A stretch of DNA of 64,000 bases from CALSMU01 sp965230225 (GTDB taxonomy: Bacteria > Bacteroidota > Bacteroidia > Flavobacteriales_D > Parvicellaceae). Location of the stretch: the NCBI GenBank assembly GCA_965230225.1, contig CBDDKM010000001.1, positions 186,001-250,000 on the forward strand, read 5' to 3'. Shown here piece by piece: positions 15,849 through 26,066 of this stretch. The translations under genes and the position numbers were made by a program. Position 1 is the stretch's first letter. Each line of letters opens with the position of its first letter. The notes below the pieces were generated by a model that was not told the DNA's origin, made no database searches, and worked only from the letters and a program-made list of their open reading frames with translations.

Positions 15849-18488
15849 ATGACTTCGAAAGAAATACGTCAACAGTATCTTGATTTTTTTGAATCTAAAG
15901 AACATAAAATTGTTCCTTCTGCTCCAATGGTGGTTAAGAATGATCCAACGCTGATGTTTAATAACGCAGGGATGAATCAATTCAAAGATATTTTTCTTGG
16001 AAACAAGGAAGTAGAGTCCCCAAGAGTGGCCAATTCTCAAAAGTGTTTGAGGGTTTCTGGAAAGCATAATGATTTGGAAGAGGTTGGGGTTGATACATAC
16101 CATCATACTATGTTCGAAATGTTGGGTAACTGGTCGTTTGGTGAATACTTCAAAGAAGAGGCCATTGCATGGGCATGGGAGCTTTTAACGGAGGTGTATA
16201 GAATCGATAAAGATAGATTGTATGTGACCATTTTTGAAGGAGATAAAGTAGATGGTACGGAGGAAGATAGAGAAGCATTCGAAATTTGGAACAAGATTGT
16301 TCCTGCCGAAAGAATTTTGAGATGCGATAAAAAAGATAACTTCTGGGAAATGGGAGAGACTGGTCCATGTGGTCCTTGTTCAGAGATTCACGTGGATATG
16401 AGAAGCGATGCAGACCGAGAGGAGATAGATGGAGTGTTATTGGTGAATAAAGATCATCCACAGGTAATCGAAATCTGGAACCTGGTATTTATGCAATACA
16501 ATCGTATGGCAGATAAAAGCTTAGTTCCTTTAGCCAATAAGCATATTGATACCGGAATGGGGTTTGAGCGCTTGGCGATGGTTATTCAAGGAAAACAAAG
16601 TAATTATGATACAGATGTTTTTCAGCCATTACTTCAGAAAATTGAAGAGATTTCAGGGTTGAAGTATCAACCAAAAAATGAGCAAGAGCACAAGCAGGCA
16701 TTGATGATCAATATTGCGATGAGGGTAATAGCGGATCATGTAAGAGCTATTTCGTTTTCCATTGCAGATGGGCAACTGCCTTCTAATACTGGTGCCGGAT
16801 ATGTGATTAGAAGAATTTTGAGAAGAGCGGTTAGATATGGGTACCAATCATTGGAGTTAAAAGAGCCATTTATCCATCAGCTAGTTCCTGTACTTGTTAA
16901 TCAAATGGGAGATGCTTTTCCAGAACTTAAGAGCCAACAAGAGTTAATCGGAAAGGTAATAAAAGAAGAGGAAACCTCTTTCTTTAGAACATTAGAACAA
17001 GGATTAAAAAGAATAGATAATATCTGTATTCAGCTGAATGCTGATAAAAAAGATGTTGTTCCTGGAGATGCTGTTTTTGAACTTTACGATACGTTTGGTT
17101 TCCCGGATGATTTAACCAGGCTGATCGCGGAAGGGTATGAAATGAAGATTGATCAGGAAGGGTTTAAAAAAAGGTTGGCAGAGCAAAAAGAAAGATCAAG
17201 AAAAGATGCTGAATCTACTGCTGATGATTGGGTGGTGCTTCTTGAGGACGATAAGGAAGAGTTTATTGGGTATGATCATACAGAAGCAAATGTTAGGATC
17301 ACTCAATACAGGAGAATGGTGGTGAAAGAGAAGGAGCAATACCAATTGGTGTTTAACTTTACTCCTTTCTATGCAGAAGGTGGTGGTCAGGTAGGTGATA
17401 CCGGGTATATTGAATCTAACGGAAAGAAAACTTCTATAATAGATACTAAAAAAGAGAATAATTTAATTGTTCATTTTGCTAAAGAATTGCCGGAAGATCC
17501 TTCTGCTCTTTTCAAGGCAGTAGTGAACAACGGGAAACGAGTTCAAACTGCAAATAATCACTCAGCTACGCATTTATTGCACGAAGCCCTTAGAGAAGTT
17601 TTAGGAGAGCATGTAGAGCAAAAAGGTAGCTTGGTGAACGATAAGTACCTACGTTTTGACTTTTCACATTTTGGGAAAATGACCAAAGAAGAAATGCAGC
17701 AAGTAGAGGCTCAGGTGAATCAAAAAATCAGAGAAAACCACTCATTAGAAGAAGAGAGAGCTGTTCCTATAGAGAAAGCCAATGAGATGGGGGCAATGAT
17801 GTTGTTTGGAGAGAAGTATGGAGACTTAGTAAGGGTAATTAAGTTTGGTTCTTCGGTGGAATTGTGTGGGGGAATTCATGTAGATTCAACAGCTCAAATA
17901 GGTTCTTTCAAAATCATGAGCGAAGGATCGGTGGCGTCTGGAATTAGAAGAATAGAGGCTATTACCGGAGAAGCGGCTGATAAGCATTTAAATACTCAGC
18001 TTGAATTATTAAATGAGTTGAAAGAGTTGCTAAAGAACCCTAAGGATCTTAAGAAGTCAGTAAATGATCTAATTGCCCAGAACAATCAGCTTTCTAAAGA
18101 GGTTGAAAAGATGAAGAAAGAGAAGGCAGGAGGTTTGAAAGATGACTTGATCAAATCAGTTGAGAACATAAATGGAGTAAATTTCATAGCACAGAAAGTT
18201 GAGTTAGACAGTAAGTCCATTAAGGATTTGTCTTTTCAGCTTAAGTCTCAGGTAGATGATTTGTTTATGGTGTTGGGGTCTGATGCCGGAGGAAAAGTAA
18301 GTATAACGATTACTTTATCTGATAGCCTGGTGAATGACAAAGGGCTCCATGCTGGAAATATGGTTAGAGAACTTGCCAAGGAGATTGGTGGAGGCGGAGG
18401 AGGTCAGCCTTTCTTTGCTACAGCAGGTGGTAAAAATGCAGCTGGGATCCAAAATGCACTTACAAAGGCAAAAGATTATTTGAATTAA
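15849..18488 (+). CDS. alaS: alanyl-tRNA synthetase
   Basis: An 879-aa class II synthetase that charges tRNA-Ala. I chose the ATG at 15849, which gives the family start 'MTSKEIRQQYLDFFESKEH'. A GTG 33 bases upstream only adds an unlikely leader. Features in order are the catalytic core (about 1-240), a tRNA-binding helical region, the editing domain with 'NNHSATHLLHEALRE' near 575-590 and the 'CGGIHVDST' zinc motif near 675, and the C-Ala domain ending in 'GGGGGGQPFFATAGGKN'. Length matches the family. A terminator follows at 18511-18540. Confidence 0.97.
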   Translation: MTSKEIRQQYLDFFESKEHKIVPSAPMVVKNDPTLMFNNAGMNQFKDIFLGNKEVESPRVANSQKCLRVSGKHNDLEEVGVDTYHHTMFEMLGNWSFGEYFKEEAIAWAWELLTEVYRIDKDRLYVTIFEGDKVDGTEEDREAFEIWNKIVPAERILRCDKKDNFWEMGETGPCGPCSEIHVDMRSDADREEIDGVLLVNKDHPQVIEIWNLVFMQYNRMADKSLVPLANKHIDTGMGFERLAMVIQGKQSNYDTDVFQPLLQKIEEISGLKYQPKNEQEHKQALMINIAMRVIADHVRAISFSIADGQLPSNTGAGYVIRRILRRAVRYGYQSLELKEPFIHQLVPVLVNQMGDAFPELKSQQELIGKVIKEEETSFFRTLEQGLKRIDNICIQLNADKKDVVPGDAVFELYDTFGFPDDLTRLIAEGYEMKIDQEGFKKRLAEQKERSRKDAESTADDWVVLLEDDKEEFIGYDHTEANVRITQYRRMVVKEKEQYQLVFNFTPFYAEGGGQVGDTGYIESNGKKTSIIDTKKENNLIVHFAKELPEDPSALFKAVVNNGKRVQTANNHSATHLLHEALREVLGEHVEQKGSLVNDKYLRFDFSHFGKMTKEEMQQVEAQVNQKIRENHSLEEERAVPIEKANEMGAMMLFGEKYGDLVRVIKFGSSVELCGGIHVDSTAQIGSFKIMSEGSVASGIRRIEAITGEAADKHLNTQLELLNELKELLKNPKDLKKSVNDLIAQNNQLSKEVEKMKKEKAGGLKDDLIKSVENINGVNFIAQKVELDSKSIKDLSFQLKSQVDDLFMVLGSDAGGKVSITITLSDSLVNDKGLHAGNMVRELAKEIGGGGGGQPFFATAGGKNAAGIQNALTKAKDYLN

Positions 18489-18510
18489 AAGCGCTGTTAA
18501 TTATAAATTG

Positions 18511-18540
18511 AAAAGCTCATCTTAAAGATGGGCTTTTTTT
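18511..18540 (+). terminator. intrinsic terminator after alaS
   Basis: AAAAGCTCATCTT pairs with AAGATGGGCTTTT (one G-U pair) around a two-to-four-base loop, followed by a T-run, 22 bases after the alaS stop. Confidence 0.85.
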
Positions 18541-18650
18541 GTACTTGCTATATTTCAATAGTGTAAAATTGGCTTGGTTTTTTGATTTTTTTGATGTCGA
18601 TAGCAATTAAGTCGACTGAAATTTTCTTTTGATTTTATCATTAATAATGA

Positions 18651-18660
18651 GTGGTTTATC
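18651..18660 (+). repeat. GTGGTTTATC motif, copy 1
   Basis: Exact 10-mer shared with 18889-18898 and 26067-26076. All three lie in non-coding DNA upstream of the secreted-protein units. Followed by TAAAAAATGG. Confidence 0.5.
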
Positions 18661-18797
18661 TAAAAAATGGACTTGCTTAGCTCGAAATAGAACAAAATTT
18701 TATTTTCTGAATTTGTCTAATGAGTGTTTAGGTCTTGCAAATCAGCGGAATATGCCGGTTAGAGGGGTGTTGGGTTATGGTTTTTAAATAAAATAAC

Positions 18798-18805
18798 TAT
18801 CTTTG
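18798..18805 (+). promoter_or_regulatory. candidate -7 promoter core (TATCTTTG) for the first adhesin unit
   Basis: TATCTTTGCAA matches TAnnTTTG and the TTTGCAA context also seen upstream of alaS and rpsL. The nearest upstream TTG (18770-18772) is 25 bases away, longer than the usual ~19. Confidence 0.45.
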
Positions 18806-18888
18806 CAAAAATAGTTGAAACCAAAAATTATCTTAAAAAAGATAGGTTGTAGCTAAGAAAATAAGGTGTTCGTCTATAGTTTGGAGTT

Positions 18889-18898
18889 GTGGTTTATC
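18889..18898 (+). repeat. GTGGTTTATC motif, copy 2
   Basis: Second exact copy. It is followed by ATTAAATG, similar to the CTAAATG after copy 3, and lies 75 bases before the start of the 221-aa secreted protein, inside the presumed leader. Confidence 0.5.
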
Positions 18899-18972
18899 AT
18901 TAAATGTAGGCTTCGATTCACAGAGCATCGTATTTTTAGACGATTTATATTTTTTAAGTATAAAACTGACTT

Positions 18973-19638
18973 ATGAACCGCCACAAACTACTAATTGCTC
19001 TCTGCTTACTAGTAACGGTGTGTCAGGCGCAAACCACTGACCAACCAGCTAGAGTAAGCACTATCAACAATTCGGGTGAAGACCGAATCATTTCAGTTAA
19101 ACTAGAAGAACAGTTAAGCTCAATACTGACCATTGATGTTAGTGAGTTGCCTAACGATTTTCCAATTAAATCTCAAGATCAATCTGCTGATCAATATAGA
19201 TCGGTAGTTGCAAGCTATGCAAGGATTAATCCGTCGTTGTTTACCAGGGGGTATTTGGAGGAAATCGGTTATGCTCCAGAGAGAGTAACTGAATTACCAC
19301 AGTATCATACCCATGCAAGAATAAATACAGAGTGGGTAACTGAGAAATTGGCCGACGAAAATGTGAAGATAACTTTTGAGGTAAAACCATTTGGAATTAA
19401 CCAGGCTCAATTGTTGTCTGTTGTGTCTCAAATGGACGGGGTAAAAGATGCTCAGATTCTCTTGGGAAATGATGGGTTTTACCTGTTGTCCTTTGTGATG
19501 AATCGCCAACAGGCAAAAACGGTAAACGTAAAGGTGTTGCAAAACCTAAACTGCTCGGAGTTTTTCTTAAACGGACAGAAGAGTTCACTTTCTGAAGTGA
19601 AGAATGCTGTGCTTAAGGTAGAGAAAGACAAGAAATAA
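18973..19638 (+). CDS. secreted protein of unknown function upstream of the first giant adhesin
   Basis: The protein has 221 aa with a signal peptide (about residues 1-19, ending CQAQ). The mature protein is mixed charged and hydrophobic with no transmembrane segment. Residues around 125-190 ('KITFEVKPFGINQAQLLSVVSQMDGVKDAQILL' in parts) resemble a small alpha/beta fold with an HMA- or ferredoxin-like rhythm, but lack metal cysteines. No family is recognised. The giant surface protein begins 19 bases after its stop, so the two are probably cotranscribed. A role as partner or chaperone of the giant is a guess from position. Confidence 0.6.
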   Translation: MNRHKLLIALCLLVTVCQAQTTDQPARVSTINNSGEDRIISVKLEEQLSSILTIDVSELPNDFPIKSQDQSADQYRSVVASYARINPSLFTRGYLEEIGYAPERVTELPQYHTHARINTEWVTEKLADENVKITFEVKPFGINQAQLLSVVSQMDGVKDAQILLGNDGFYLLSFVMNRQQAKTVNVKVLQNLNCSEFFLNGQKSSLSEVKNAVLKVEKDKK

Positions 19639-19657
19639 ACCACCACAACTGCTTAAC

Positions 19658-22600
19658 ATGAAAAAAATCTTACTATTTGCTTTTGCATTCATCTCTTACG
19701 TTGGGTTTTCTCAAACTTTTAACGGAAGTACAGGTGCAATTCCAGACAACGCTGGTCCAACATGTTTTAATGTAAATGTTACCGGGTTACCATCAATCAT
19801 TGAACCGGGTGGGCTTGGTTTAACTTCTGTTTGTTTGGATATAACCCATACTTATGATGGAGATTTGGATATCTATTTATTCGATCCTTATGGTAATTCG
19901 ATAGAATTATCCACCGATAATGGTGGTGGAGGAAACGATTACACAGGTACCTGTTTTACTATTTCTGCCACCAATTCTATTACCTCGGGTGCTGCTCCGT
20001 TTACAGGGGACTTTACTTCTGAAGGAGGGTGTTTAAGTAGTATGACGCAGGGGCAAGATCCCAATGGAGTTTGGCAATTGTGTATTACAGATGATGCAGG
20101 TGGAGATGTTGGGACTTTGAATAGCTGGAGTCTTGATTTTGGAACGATTCCTTTTATCGCTGCTGACGTTTGTGCCAATGCAACTTCAATTTGTAACCTG
20201 GATGGGTACTATGGTACAACCTCTGCTTGTTACCCTGTAGATGGATCAATGACATTTTGTGGATCTATTGAGAATAATTCATGGCTTTCATTTGAAGCAG
20301 ATAATAATGGTGCTGTTATTAATGTTCAAACTTCCAATTGTGTGAATTCTGGAGATGATATTCAAATGTCTCTTTATGAAGGAACTTGTGGTAGTTTAGT
20401 TTATGCAGGAGGTAATTCTTCTAACTGTGTTTCCCCGGTTAACGGAATGGGAGCAGGAGGTACAGATATTACTTTCACCGGATTAACTTCAGGGCAAACC
20501 TATTATTTGATGATTGATGGGTTCGCAGGAAATGTATGTAATTATAGTGTTACTGCAGTAGATGGAGTCGCTGTTAATGAAATTGAATCCAGTCAGGGAG
20601 ATACGGTCTGTCCTACAGAAACAACTGATTTAACAGTCGTCTCGGTGGGGGCAACGCCCACTTCATATTCCTGGTCCAGTGTTCCTGCAGGAGGTCCTTA
20701 TCCTGCAACGCCAACTATAACTGTTACTCCTGGTGTTACAACAACATATACTTGTGTTGTTGGTGGGTCCTGTGGGTCTAGTACAACCATATCTACCACA
20801 ATTGTAGTGCAAAACCCAAATGTATTCTATACAGGTTTACCTGCAAATATGCAATGTTCAGATGCTCCTGCAGATCTTTTTGCAGATTCTGAAGTGACAC
20901 CGTGTATTTATGTAGAGATATTCCCAACAAATACTCAAAGTACACCCGTTCAAACTCTAACTCTGGAAGAGGGGGGAGTTGCTTATTGGGGTACAAATAC
21001 AGTAGCTCCGAATGTGAATTCAACCATGACTTTCTATCAGGTTTCTCCATCATTGGGACATCAACTTCAATTGTATGGGAATACTTCTACCGATATGAGC
21101 TTTTCTGTTTACGATTGTGCAAACCATAATTTGTTAACTTCCGGAACATGGACGGCTCAGGGAACTCCACAAACGCAAACCGTTAGTGTTCCCGGACCAG
21201 TAACTGGTTTGGCTACATGGACCACTACTTGTGGAGGTGGATCTTTATTTACAGATGATTGGGGGTATGCTCAATTTGATCCTGGAGCTGTTCCAGGGCC
21301 ATTTCCTTATAGTTGTGATATTACTTATAACTGGGATTCTGAAGATGGATGTTCCGGATCTGAAACACAAACCGTAACAGTTACCTCGCCAAATAATGCA
21401 GCATTTAATTATGCTTCAGCAACCTATTGTCAATCTGGCCCCGATCCTACCCCAACAATTACAGGGTCGGGTACTGGATCGTTCAGCTCTACTGCGGGGT
21501 TGTCAATAAATAGTTCTGGACTAATTGATGTAAGTGCAAGTACTCCCGGAACTTATACCGTAAGTCATACATTAGGTACAGGTAATTGTCAGGATATTCA
21601 AACGTTTGATGTTACTATCGATCCTTCTCCAACAGCTACTGTAAGTGGTGGTGGAACCATTTGTGCCGGAGACCCTATCCCCGATGTTACAATAACCTTA
21701 ACAGGTACAGGTCCATGGTCGGTGACCTATTCGGATGGAAGTACATCCACAACAGTTAATCCAGCTTCATCGCCTTATACTATAAGTGGAGGGGGAGACG
21801 GAACGTATACAGTAACTGCCGTTTCTGATGCTAACTGTGCAGGAACATCCAGTGGTTCAGCAACCATAACAACCAATCCATTACCAACTGCCACCGTGAG
21901 TGGTGGTGGGACAATCTGTGCAGGAGATCCAATTCCAGATGTGACAATTACATTGACAGGTTCTGGCCCTTGGTCGGTAACTTATTCTGATGGAAGTACA
22001 TCAACTACTGTTAATCCAGCTTCATCACCTTATACTATAAGTGGAGGGGGAGATGGAACATATACAGTAACTGCTGTTTCCGATGTAAATTGTACAGGAA
22101 CATCAAGTGGTTCAGCCACTATAACAACTAATCCATTGCCAACAGCAACAGTGAGTGGAGGTGGGACGATCTGTGCAGGAGATCCGATACCTGATGTAAC
22201 AATTACATTGACAGGTTCAGGTCCATGGTCAGTAACTTATTCAGATGGAAGTACCTCTACAACAGTTAATCCAGCTTCATCACCTTATACCATAAGTGGA
22301 GGGGGAGATGGAACATATACAGTAACTTCGGTTTCAGATGTAAATTGTACGGGAACGTCAAGTGGTTCTGCAACTATAACAACTAATCCATTGCCTACTG
22401 CTGTAGTAAGTGGTGGTGGGGCAATCTGTGCCGGAGACGCTATTCCTGACGTAACAATTACTCTAACTGGAAATGGCCCTTGGTCTGTAACTTATTCTGA
22501 TGGGAGTACATCAACCACTGTTAATCCAGTTTCATCACCTTATACTATAAGTGGAGGTGGAGATGGAACATATACAGTAACTGCTGTGTCTGATGTTAAC

Positions 22601-25600
22601 TGTACAGGAACATCAAGTGGTTCGGCTACAATTACAACTAATCCATTGCCAACGGCAGGAATTACCCCGGATCCAGCAGAAGTATGTGAAGGAGTGAATT
22701 TAACCCTGGATGGAAATCCAGCCGGAGGGGGTGGAAGCTATACGCATTTATGGTCTGGTACAGGTGCTGGCTCGTTGGGGACTACCAATTCTGCTTCAGC
22801 AACATTTAATAATGGAACAGCTGGAACTTACAACTTAACCTATACAGTAACAGATCAGTTTACCTGTTCTGCAAGTGATAATATTACAGTAACCGTTCAC
22901 CCAACACCAACAGCAACTATTTCTGGTGGAGGAACTTATTGTTCAACTTCAACGCCAGGAGATTTAACAATTACTTTTACAGGCACACCTCCTTTTGATT
23001 TTACTTATACCGATGGGACAACTCCTGTAAACATTACGGGGCATAATGGAATGACGTATACTATTGCAGCTCCAACCGCAGGAACATATACAGTGTCTTC
23101 GGTGTCGGATGATAATGGTTGTGCAGGAACAACTTCTGGGTCTGAGACGGTAACCATTTATACAATGCCTGCTGCTCCAACAGCTGGAACCGATGCCGTG
23201 TATTGTAATGGCGACGTGATTGCAGACTTGTTTGCGGTAGGTACGGGAGGTACATTAACCTGGTATGATGATGCTGGTTTAACCAATGTGGTTGGTACTG
23301 GAACTTCATTAACTCCTTCGGGAGCAATTGGCACGACAACATATTATGTTACCGAGACAGATCCATCAGGAACTTGTGAGGGGCCTGCAACTCCAGTAGT
23401 GATTACAGTGAATGATACACCAACAATTGTATCGGCAACATCAACAGATGTTACTAATTGTACAACTAATGATGGTACAATTACAATTGATGTAACTGGT
23501 GGAACAGGGTCTTATAGTTACTCTATTGATGGAGGAGCTACTTATACTGCTTCAGGAAATCCTTTCAATGCTACTGGTTTAGGAGTGAATTCTTATCAGG
23601 TTATGGTGGATGATGGTAACTGTGTTACATCGGGGCCATTATTAACTATTGCTGGTCCTGGTATTCCTTCGGCACCAGTTGCGGGAACTAACGCAACCTA
23701 TTGTGATGGAGATGTAATTGCAGATCTAACAGCTACTGCTGTATCAGGAACTTTAACCTGGTATGATGATGCTGGTCTTTCAAATGTTGTGGGTACAGGT
23801 GGAACTTACTCTCCGTCTTCTGCAGTAGGATCATATACATATTATGTAACAGAAACTATAGCTGGTTGTGAAGGTCCTTCAAGTCAGGTAACAGTAGATA
23901 TTAATCCTACTCCAATAGCACCTTCTGTAACGGGAGGGAATACTTATTGTGATGGAGATCCGGTAGCTGATTTACAAGCTTCAGCTGGAGGGCCAAATTC
24001 AGGTGTTTTCTATTGGTTTGATGATGCAGGGTTGACCAGTAATGTTGGTTCTGGTCCTGTGATGTCTCCTTCTTCTGCTGTTGGATCGTATACTTATTAT
24101 GTAGTGGATTCATTAAATGGATGTGTTGGACCTGCCGCTATGGTAACAGTTGATGTAAATCCAACACCGGTGTTTGCTGTTGTTCCTACGGATCCATTAA
24201 CTTGTGGAGGGACAGAAGGAGAACTCTTGATTACTGGCTTGTTAAACAATACTTCTTATGATGTAAGTTATTCTGATGGAGGAGTTGGTTCTGGAACCTT
24301 AACTATGACTTCTAACGGAAGTGGTGAAATAGCAATTACAGGGTTGGATGCTGGAAGTTATACTGTTGTTACAGTAACTCTTAATGGTTGTTCAACAACC
24401 GATGGGGGTACATATACTTTAATAGACCCATCAGCTCCAACTTTTACAGTTGGAACTACAGATCCAACAAGTTGTGGTGGTATGGATGGAGAAGTAATTC
24501 TTTCAGGCCTAACTCCGGGAACTACCTATTCACTTTCTTATACTGATGATGGTAACTTGATTAGTGTTTCTGTTACTGCAGATGTAAATGGTGATATTAT
24601 TATGGATACTTTAAATGCTGGAACCTATGCAAATTTTGATATTACCTTAACAGGTTGTACTTCGTCAATGCCGGGTCCGTATACTTTATCAGATCCTAAT
24701 GCACCTGTGTTTACAATTGGTGGAACACAAGATCCAACTGGTTGTGGAACTGCAGATGGAATAATAACCCTAACAGGTTTGACTCCTAGTACTTCTTATA
24801 ATTTAACATACAATTATAATGGTTCTACTGTTGGTCCTGTTTCAATAACGACAGATCCATCAGGTAATTACGATATTACTGGCTTAGTAGGTGGTACCTA
24901 TGATAACTTTAGTGTTGATCTGGCTGGTTGTGTTGGTAGCGATCCTGGAACCTATGTTCTTGCGCCAATATATCCTGCTGCGCCGGTTGCAGGAACAGAT
25001 ACTTCTTACTGCGTTGGTGAAACAATGGCAGATTTAACTGCAGTACCTGCGTTTGGAGGGCAAATTAACTGGTACGATGATGCTGGGTTAACAAATAATG
25101 TAGGTGCAAATTCTACAACATATACTCCAACAATGTCTGTGCCCGGAACTTATACCTTTTATGTGACAGAGACATTGGCAGGATGTGAAGGTCCGGCTTC
25201 GAGTGTGACTATTACCATTAATCCTCAGCCTGGTGCTCCTGTTGTTGTTGGGGATACCACTTATTGTGAAGGGGAAACAATAGTAGATTTAACTGCAGTG
25301 CCACAAGGTGGAGGAAGTATAGTTTGGTACGATGATGCTGCATTGACTAACCAGGTGGGGACAGGGAATACCTTCTCTCCGGCAGGAACATTAGGGGTAA
25401 CTACCTATTATGCAGTAGAAGTTCAGGGAATTTGTGAAAGTGTTGCTGATAGTGCAATAGTTACCGTTTCTTCAGGACCTATAGCTTCATTTAACCCGAC
25501 ACCGCCATCAGGTAGTGTGCCTTTAGATGTGTACTTTGATAATACATCCACAGGAGCAAATACATACTTGTGGAGTTTTGGAGATGGAAATACATCGTCA

Positions 25601-25993
25601 ACTTTTGACCCTAATAACGTTTATCAGGATTGGGGTACGTTTACGGCTTCATTAACGGTAACGGATACTAATGGTTGTTCAAGTTCCTACTCTGTAGATA
25701 TAATAGTTACAGGAGTGTCTGAATTGATTATCCCGAATGTGTTTACTCCTAATGGAGATGGGATGAATGAGGTATTTGCATTGTCAGGAACTAACATTGT
25801 TAGTGTTGAGGGAATTGTGATGAACAGATGGGGGCAAACACTATTTGAAATCAATGCTCTTCAAGCTGGGTGGGACGGAATGACTCTCGCAGGTAAGCCT
25901 GCCGCTGAAGGAACTTATTATTACATCATAACAGCGGAAGGTGCTGATGGAGTAATTTATGAGTATCAAGGTAATTTCCAGTTAGTTAGATAA
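19658..25993 (+). CDS. giant modular surface protein with type IX (gliding-motility type) C-terminal domain
   Basis: The protein has 2111 aa. The signal peptide is residues 1-18. Residues about 20-166 form a proprotein-convertase P-like beta domain ('DITHTYDGDLDIYLFDPYGN', 'GVWQLCITDDAGGD'). A second sandwich with paired cysteines follows, and four exact-length 85-residue repeats occupy residues 658-997. Further modules are Ig-like 'LTWYDDAGLTNVVGTG' domains, one SprB-like repeat and three 'TDPTSCGGMDG' modules. A PKD domain lies near 1945-2020 ('YLWSFGDGNTSS'). Residues 2022-2111 are the gliding-associated sorting domain ('IPNVFTPNGDGMNEVF', 'NRWGQTLFE', 'GTYYYII'). It is expected to be exported by Sec, then by the type IX system to the cell surface as an adhesin. 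No enzymatic domain is evident. Confidence 0.9.
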   Translation: MKKILLFAFAFISYVGFSQTFNGSTGAIPDNAGPTCFNVNVTGLPSIIEPGGLGLTSVCLDITHTYDGDLDIYLFDPYGNSIELSTDNGGGGNDYTGTCFTISATNSITSGAAPFTGDFTSEGGCLSSMTQGQDPNGVWQLCITDDAGGDVGTLNSWSLDFGTIPFIAADVCANATSICNLDGYYGTTSACYPVDGSMTFCGSIENNSWLSFEADNNGAVINVQTSNCVNSGDDIQMSLYEGTCGSLVYAGGNSSNCVSPVNGMGAGGTDITFTGLTSGQTYYLMIDGFAGNVCNYSVTAVDGVAVNEIESSQGDTVCPTETTDLTVVSVGATPTSYSWSSVPAGGPYPATPTITVTPGVTTTYTCVVGGSCGSSTTISTTIVVQNPNVFYTGLPANMQCSDAPADLFADSEVTPCIYVEIFPTNTQSTPVQTLTLEEGGVAYWGTNTVAPNVNSTMTFYQVSPSLGHQLQLYGNTSTDMSFSVYDCANHNLLTSGTWTAQGTPQTQTVSVPGPVTGLATWTTTCGGGSLFTDDWGYAQFDPGAVPGPFPYSCDITYNWDSEDGCSGSETQTVTVTSPNNAAFNYASATYCQSGPDPTPTITGSGTGSFSSTAGLSINSSGLIDVSASTPGTYTVSHTLGTGNCQDIQTFDVTIDPSPTATVSGGGTICAGDPIPDVTITLTGTGPWSVTYSDGSTSTTVNPASSPYTISGGGDGTYTVTAVSDANCAGTSSGSATITTNPLPTATVSGGGTICAGDPIPDVTITLTGSGPWSVTYSDGSTSTTVNPASSPYTISGGGDGTYTVTAVSDVNCTGTSSGSATITTNPLPTATVSGGGTICAGDPIPDVTITLTGSGPWSVTYSDGSTSTTVNPASSPYTISGGGDGTYTVTSVSDVNCTGTSSGSATITTNPLPTAVVSGGGAICAGDAIPDVTITLTGNGPWSVTYSDGSTSTTVNPVSSPYTISGGGDGTYTVTAVSDVNCTGTSSGSATITTNPLPTAGITPDPAEVCEGVNLTLDGNPAGGGGSYTHLWSGTGAGSLGTTNSASATFNNGTAGTYNLTYTVTDQFTCSASDNITVTVHPTPTATISGGGTYCSTSTPGDLTITFTGTPPFDFTYTDGTTPVNITGHNGMTYTIAAPTAGTYTVSSVSDDNGCAGTTSGSETVTIYTMPAAPTAGTDAVYCNGDVIADLFAVGTGGTLTWYDDAGLTNVVGTGTSLTPSGAIGTTTYYVTETDPSGTCEGPATPVVITVNDTPTIVSATSTDVTNCTTNDGTITIDVTGGTGSYSYSIDGGATYTASGNPFNATGLGVNSYQVMVDDGNCVTSGPLLTIAGPGIPSAPVAGTNATYCDGDVIADLTATAVSGTLTWYDDAGLSNVVGTGGTYSPSSAVGSYTYYVTETIAGCEGPSSQVTVDINPTPIAPSVTGGNTYCDGDPVADLQASAGGPNSGVFYWFDDAGLTSNVGSGPVMSPSSAVGSYTYYVVDSLNGCVGPAAMVTVDVNPTPVFAVVPTDPLTCGGTEGELLITGLLNNTSYDVSYSDGGVGSGTLTMTSNGSGEIAITGLDAGSYTVVTVTLNGCSTTDGGTYTLIDPSAPTFTVGTTDPTSCGGMDGEVILSGLTPGTTYSLSYTDDGNLISVSVTADVNGDIIMDTLNAGTYANFDITLTGCTSSMPGPYTLSDPNAPVFTIGGTQDPTGCGTADGIITLTGLTPSTSYNLTYNYNGSTVGPVSITTDPSGNYDITGLVGGTYDNFSVDLAGCVGSDPGTYVLAPIYPAAPVAGTDTSYCVGETMADLTAVPAFGGQINWYDDAGLTNNVGANSTTYTPTMSVPGTYTFYVTETLAGCEGPASSVTITINPQPGAPVVVGDTTYCEGETIVDLTAVPQGGGSIVWYDDAALTNQVGTGNTFSPAGTLGVTTYYAVEVQGICESVADSAIVTVSSGPIASFNPTPPSGSVPLDVYFDNTSTGANTYLWSFGDGNTSSTFDPNNVYQDWGTFTASLTVTDTNGCSSSYSVDIIVTGVSELIIPNVFTPNGDGMNEVFALSGTNIVSVEGIVMNRWGQTLFEINALQAGWDGMTLAGKPAAEGTYYYIITAEGADGVIYEYQGNFQLVR
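21629..22648 (+). repeat. four tandem 255-bp (85-aa) repeats in the first giant gene
   Basis: Units start at 21629, 21884, 22139 and 22394, each exactly 255 bp and in frame. Each begins PTA[TV]VSGGG and ends ATITTNPL, with 'GPWSVTYSDGSTSTTV' in the middle. DNA is nearly as similar as protein. The same unit occurs five times in the second giant gene. Confidence 0.95.
24161..24966 (+). repeat. three degenerate ~90-aa modules in the first giant gene
   Basis: Modules share 'P-x-F-x-V-x-x-T-D-P-x-x-C-G-G' starts, 'GLTPGTTYSLSYTDDG' cores and 'GxYTLSDPxAP' ends. Related modules recur four times in the second giant gene. Confidence 0.8.
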
Positions 25994-26013
25994 AATACCC
26001 TAAATAAGAATTG

Positions 26014-26041
26014 AAAAGCTCGGAATTTCCGGGCTTTTTTT
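26014..26041 (+). terminator. intrinsic terminator after the first giant gene
   Basis: AAAAGCTCGGAA pairs with TTCCGGGCTTTT (one G-U pair) and is followed by a T-run, about 20 bases after the stop. It separates the two adhesin units into independent transcripts. Confidence 0.85.
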
Positions 26042-26066
26042 ATTGGTTGTTCATCAAATGAAGAGG

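Larger units (their letters stand above)
18541..18972. other. long intergenic region ahead of the first adhesin unit
   Basis: This stretch of 432 AT-rich bases has no credible gene. It holds two copies of GTGGTTTATC (18651-18660 and 18889-18898), a -7-like TATCTTTG at 18798-18805, and a small hairpin (ATCTT-AAAA-AAGAT) near 18829-18842. If transcription starts just after the TATCTTTG, the following gene would have a leader of about 165 bases, long for this genome. I see no riboswitch class that I recognise. Confidence 0.55.

Noticed and set aside
21629..22648. Regular tandem repeats as a possible CRISPR or satellite array
   Set aside because: The period is 255 bp, always in frame, and encodes a conserved 85-residue module inside one long gene. 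There are no short repeats with unique spacers.
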